A DNA stretch of 64,000 nucleotides from Igneacidithiobacillus copahuensis (GTDB lineage: Bacteria; Pseudomonadota; Gammaproteobacteria; Acidithiobacillales; Acidithiobacillaceae). The position numbers and the translations under genes are program-made. Shown here piece by piece: positions 61,404 through 64,000 of this stretch (position 1 is its first letter; the number at the start of each line of letters is the position of its first letter). The notes under the pieces were generated by a model. The model made no database searches and had not been told where the DNA came from. It was given only the letters and a program-made list of their open reading frames with translations. The stretch lies in the NCBI RefSeq assembly GCF_018854015.1, contig NZ_JAAXYO010000012.1, positions 1 to 64,000 on the forward strand. The letters run 5' to 3'.

Positions 61404-62871
61404 GGGCATCTCCATAAGGCAACCAGAATTCCGCGAGGAGTCCGGGACGCGCGTTGCGTAAGGATATCCTGCCCCCCTGCGCCTCGACCAGCTCTCGGGT
61501 GATAGCCAGACCCAGACCCGTCCCTTTGCTCAATACCCCTTTTTCCCGTACCTGAAAAAATTCCTCGAATACCTTCTCCAGCAATGCTTCGGGGATTCCC
61601 TTGCCGTAATCGCGTACGCGAAAGTCTACGCCCTGCGGGCCTTCCGCAACCGCAATCTCGATACGACTCTCTGCTGGGGCATATTTGTGGGCGTTGGTCA
61701 CCAGATTGCTCAGAATCTGTAGCAGACGCTGTGGGTCAGCGCGCACCCTTCTGGATGTCTGGACCCCGCATTGCAGCTTTTGCCCCTTTTGTTCAAGCAG
61801 GCTACGAAAACGCAGTTCCAGTTCCCGCAGCAACGAGGCCGGTTCGACAGGCTCCAGATGGTAATCGAGACTGCGGGCGCGCAGGGCATGTAAATCCAGC
61901 ATTTCCTGAATGGCGAGGAAGAGCTCGTGCACCTGCCGGTTGATGATCTCAAGAATTTCCCGTTGCCGTGCATCCAGTGCACCAAAACGTTCGCTCAAGA
62001 GCAGCTCTGCTCCCGAGCGAGCCGATGCCAGAGGGGTCTTTAGCTCGTGAGAAATCTGGCTGAGAAAGAGATGGCGCAATTTTTCTTCTTCTGCCAGACG
62101 CTCCTGCATCAGGGAAATGCTCTTCGCGACGGCGCGCAATTCCGGTGGGCCAGCCTCGGCTACCAACGCGCTTCTGCCCGCCGCCATGTCTTCCAGGGCG
62201 GCCAGAATCCCGTGTAATGGACGGGAGAGACTGACCTGTACCCGCCAGCTCACCAAAATGGCCAGCAATGCACTCAGAAGGACCAACGCCAGAATGAGCC
62301 AGGTCGCATGTTGACGAGCTTTGGCTGCCCGATCCGCTTCCTGCTGAAAAAGTTCTTGCAGGTCGCTACTCAGTTTTTTCATCCGCGCATCGAGCAGTAC
62401 CTGCGCGGCATATAGCTGATTGGCATCAGCCTGGCTGAATGCCTGTAATTGCGTTTGCAAGCCATGCAAATCTGCTGCGATTTGCGGGTAGGCTGCCAAT
62501 TTTGGCAACAGCTCTGCCAGCTGTTCCTGCTCCTGTTGCAGCAGTTTGGCGCTGGTCTCGCGGTAGCCTTGCTGCGGTAAAACCGCTGCCAAGCGTTCGT
62601 AGAATTCTGCCTGTTCCTGCAGGGCGCTGATACGCAATGCGTCACGCTGTAGCGGAATGGCAACCCGAAGCAGGGTGTCGCTGCTATCCTGGAGGGTCTG
62701 CACGGCGCGCAGGGCGAGGGCGCTGATGGCAGTCACGGCGATGACGGTAGCCAGGGCAAAGCCCAGCACCCGTCGCAGCAGGGACGCGCGCGGCGGGCCA
62801 GACCCGGTGTCGGTGGACGACAAACGCAGATGAGACGGACCGGCAATCCTGGAGGCTCGTAATTTTTGCAT
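61396..62871 (-). CDS. qseE: Sensor histidine kinase, QseE/GlrK-like
   Basis: The 491-residue inner-membrane kinase has two transmembrane segments (about 32-55 and 190-210) flanking a periplasmic helical sensor region, a HAMP domain, the dimerisation helix with SQISHELKTPLASARS (phospho-His about 274) and an ATPase domain with NLVTNAHKYAP, VRDYGKGIP and GTGLGLAITREL. It is followed by a lipoprotein and the cognate sigma-54 regulator. The ATG at 62871 was chosen; the open frame extends further upstream. Confidence 0.9.
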   Translation of the reverse strand: MQKLRASRIAGPSHLRLSSTDTGSGPPRASLLRRVLGFALATVIAVTAISALALRAVQTLQDSSDTLLRVAIPLQRDALRISALQEQAEFYERLAAVLPQQGYRETSAKLLQQEQEQLAELLPKLAAYPQIAADLHGLQTQLQAFSQADANQLYAAQVLLDARMKKLSSDLQELFQQEADRAAKARQHATWLILALVLLSALLAILVSWRVQVSLSRPLHGILAALEDMAAGRSALVAEAGPPELRAVAKSISLMQERLAEEEKLRHLFLSQISHELKTPLASARSGAELLLSERFGALDARQREILEIINRQVHELFLAIQEMLDLHALRARSLDYHLEPVEPASLLRELELRFRSLLEQKGQKLQCGVQTSRRVRADPQRLLQILSNLVTNAHKYAPAESRIEIAVAEGPQGVDFRVRDYGKGIPEALLEKVFEEFFQVREKGVLSKGTGLGLAITRELVEAQGGRISLRNARPGLLAEFWLPYGDAHA

Positions 62872-62908
62872 GTTTGCCAGTCTACCCATTCGCGGGCTTT
62901 TTGCCACT

Positions 62909-62924
62909 GTAGTCTTTCGACTAC
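62909..62924. promoter_or_regulatory. Inverted repeat upstream of sigma-54 promoter, candidate regulator site
   Basis: GTAGTC-TTTC-GACTAC (62909-62924) is a perfect dyad placed about 55 bp upstream of the sigma-54 element at 62978, where an activator site would be expected. It also lies 38 bp upstream of the kinase start. Confidence 0.55.
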
Positions 62925-62977
62925 GGCAGGCGTCCTCAGCACATCGCCAATCTGTTGATTTTCCTTTTTCATGATAT

Positions 62978-62993
62978 TGGCATGGGCATTGCA
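62978..62993 (+). promoter_or_regulatory. Sigma-54 promoter facing gene at 63036
   Basis: TGGCATGGGCATTGCA has GG at 62979-62980 and GC at 62991-62992 with exactly ten bases between, matching the sigma-54 consensus. The start of transcription would be near 63004, 32 bases before the gene. The adjacent qseF-like regulator is a sigma-54 activator. Confidence 0.8.
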
Positions 62994-63035
62994 TAAGTAT
63001 AACTACATATTCTAATTCGCCCCAGGAGATCTGCC

Positions 63036-63545
63036 ATGCACCTTTTCTGTTTGGAGAAAACCGGTTTTGCCAACCGTTACGCCGTCGTTAGCGAAGAAGA
63101 CCTATTGCTGCTTGACTTTCAGAGCGACACTCTAGAAGAGGATCTCGATCGGATCCTGGAATATCTGCCGGAGCCGCGCCGTGTGTGGCTGTTGCAAACG
63201 CGGCCGGACGCCGCCCTGAGTGCGGCGCGGGAGCGTCTGCAGTGCCTGCTGCCCGATGCAGAAAGTTTGGATCCGGGGTATGACCTTACGGCGCTGACGC
63301 CGTGGCGCTTCTCCGGTCATCTGCTCAATATTTTGCCCATGGGTAATGAGCATTGGGCCTTTGCGCTGGCTGACTGGTTGTTTTTGGGAGCCGTACGCGA
63401 TGCGCGAGGACGCTGGTGCGGAGATGATCTGGGACGCAAGATCCTTACGCGACAAGGCGCACTGCGGCGTCGCCTGTGGGCGTTTCCAGCAACGGCAGAG
63501 AAGGTGGTTGATCTAGCCGCGCTGCGTGCCTTGCGGGCTGCCTGA
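63036..63545 (+). CDS. Unknown protein, possibly degenerate metallo-beta-lactamase fold
   Basis: The 169-residue soluble protein has no clear family. Its order of segments (MHLFCLEKTGFANRYAVVSEEDLLLLDF, VWLLQTRPDAALSAA, FSGHLLNIL, ALADWLFLGAVRDARG) follows the strands of a metallo-beta-lactamase fold, but the H-x-H-x-D-H metal motif is replaced, so it would be inactive as a hydrolase. It follows a sigma-54 promoter and is therefore a candidate target of the qseEGF-like system. Its end overlaps recN by 33 bases on the other strand. Confidence 0.65.
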   Translation: MHLFCLEKTGFANRYAVVSEEDLLLLDFQSDTLEEDLDRILEYLPEPRRVWLLQTRPDAALSAARERLQCLLPDAESLDPGYDLTALTPWRFSGHLLNILPMGNEHWAFALADWLFLGAVRDARGRWCGDDLGRKILTRQGALRRRLWAFPATAEKVVDLAALRALRAA

Positions 63546-64000
63546 GCTGCGCGCGGCATCCTGCAGGAGCTTCTGCGCTGCGTTCTGCAGGCTGGCATCG
63601 ATCTCGCTACCGCCCAACATGCGGGCGATTTCGTCGCCCCGCTCGGCGCTTTGCAGCAGACGCAAACGACTTTCGGTCTGCCCGTCGGCAACGGACTTTT
63701 CCACATGGAGGTGCTGGTGCCCGTGCGCCGCTACCTGGGGCAGGTGGGTGACGCAGAGGACCTGATGGGTTGCACCCAATTGGCGCAATAACCTGCCGAT
63801 GCGCTCAGCGACTGCCCCACCAACGCCCACGTCGACTTCATCAAAGATCAGGGTCTCCACCTCTTCGAGCTTGAGTAGCACCTGCAGGGCAAGACTGATG
63901 CGGGCCAGCTCGCCTCCAGAGGCGACCTGGGCGAGCGGCTGAGCCGGGTGACCAGGGTTTACGGATATCCAGAATTCCACCCGATCCATGCCGGCGTTTG
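63513..64000 (-). CDS. recN: DNA repair protein RecN, C-terminal part
   Basis: RecN is an SMC-like ATPase of double-strand-break repair. The C-terminal 160 or so residues are visible, with the signature ASGGELARISLALQV, Walker B IFDEVDVGVGG and VTHLPQVAAHG. The N-terminal Walker A and coiled coil lie beyond the window. The gene reads into position 64000 from the right. Confidence 0.93.
   Translation of the reverse strand, partial: NAGMDRVEFWISVNPGHPAQPLAQVASGGELARISLALQVLLKLEEVETLIFDEVDVGVGGAVAERIGRLLRQLGATHQVLCVTHLPQVAAHGHQHLHVEKSVADGQTESRLRLLQSAERGDEIARMLGGSEIDASLQNAAQKLLQDAARSSGSPQGTQRG

Noticed and set aside
1..64000. CRISPR arrays, insertion sequences, prophage genes and tRNA genes
   Set aside because: No regularly spaced repeats, transposase motifs, integrase or phage structural genes, or tRNA cloverleaf sequences were seen on reading both strands.

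Overview
The window comes from a diderm, gamma-proteobacteria-like chromosome of about 60% G+C. LpxH, a Kdo-transferase-like protein, a TonB receptor, an Lpp-type lipoprotein and several outer-membrane factors all imply an outer membrane. The order gloB / yafS-like methyltransferase / rnhA / dnaQ matches enterobacteria. The protein flavour and the mix of biosynthesis with nitrate assimilation suggest an Acidithiobacillus-type chemolithoautotroph. That genus call is inference from memory, not from a search.

Layout. 1-76 is the 3' end of a 5S rRNA with its terminator. 188-8478 is the translation and RNA operon rimP-nusA-infB-rbfA-truB-rpsO-pnp. 8526-12871 holds an M16 peptidase, glyoxalase genes, RNase H and the DNA polymerase III proofreading subunit. 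12881-17404 is a compact minus-strand run lysC-argD-argF-argG, followed by a divergent LysR regulator and a UDG-like protein.

19030-31802 is the centrepiece: a complete assimilatory nitrate/nitrite region. It encodes the NasS sensor, a NarK/NasA-type transporter, a porin, NirB, NirD, the nitrate reductase NasC, a YbiB-like protein, two siroheme enzymes and the ANTAR antiterminator NasT. Two of its operons start with the same stacked control unit: an NtrC-type site, a perfectly spaced sigma-54 promoter, an ANTAR-type hairpin pair, and an intrinsic terminator just before the first gene. A third, degenerate copy lies before nasS. Nitrogen limitation would switch on initiation, and nitrate or nitrite, through NasS/NasT, would allow elongation.

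31944-37374 is an EmrAB-type efflux operon with its own outer-membrane factor, followed by DUF488, hemerythrin and unknown genes. 37382-39682 looks like a nitric-oxide response module: a single-domain globin and a ferredoxin-type reductase, divergent from a Crp/Fnr-family regulator with an NNR/DNR-like box between them. The reductase has lost part of its C-terminus through a deletion and frame change. 39748-43810 is a noticeably more GC-rich block (TetR, HlyD, ABC permease, ATPase, DUF1971) that looks acquired. A NodT-type outer-membrane factor follows it.

45416-58737 mixes envelope and housekeeping genes: lpxH, ppiB, a TonB receptor, an Lpp-like lipoprotein, an L,D-transpeptidase, a FIST protein, nth, a beta-CASP nuclease, glgA, a half-size Kdo-transferase-like protein and galU. 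59512-62871 is a QseE/QseG/QseF (GlrK/GlrR) set. A sigma-54 promoter faces away from it toward an unknown gene at 63036, a likely target. The window ends inside recN.
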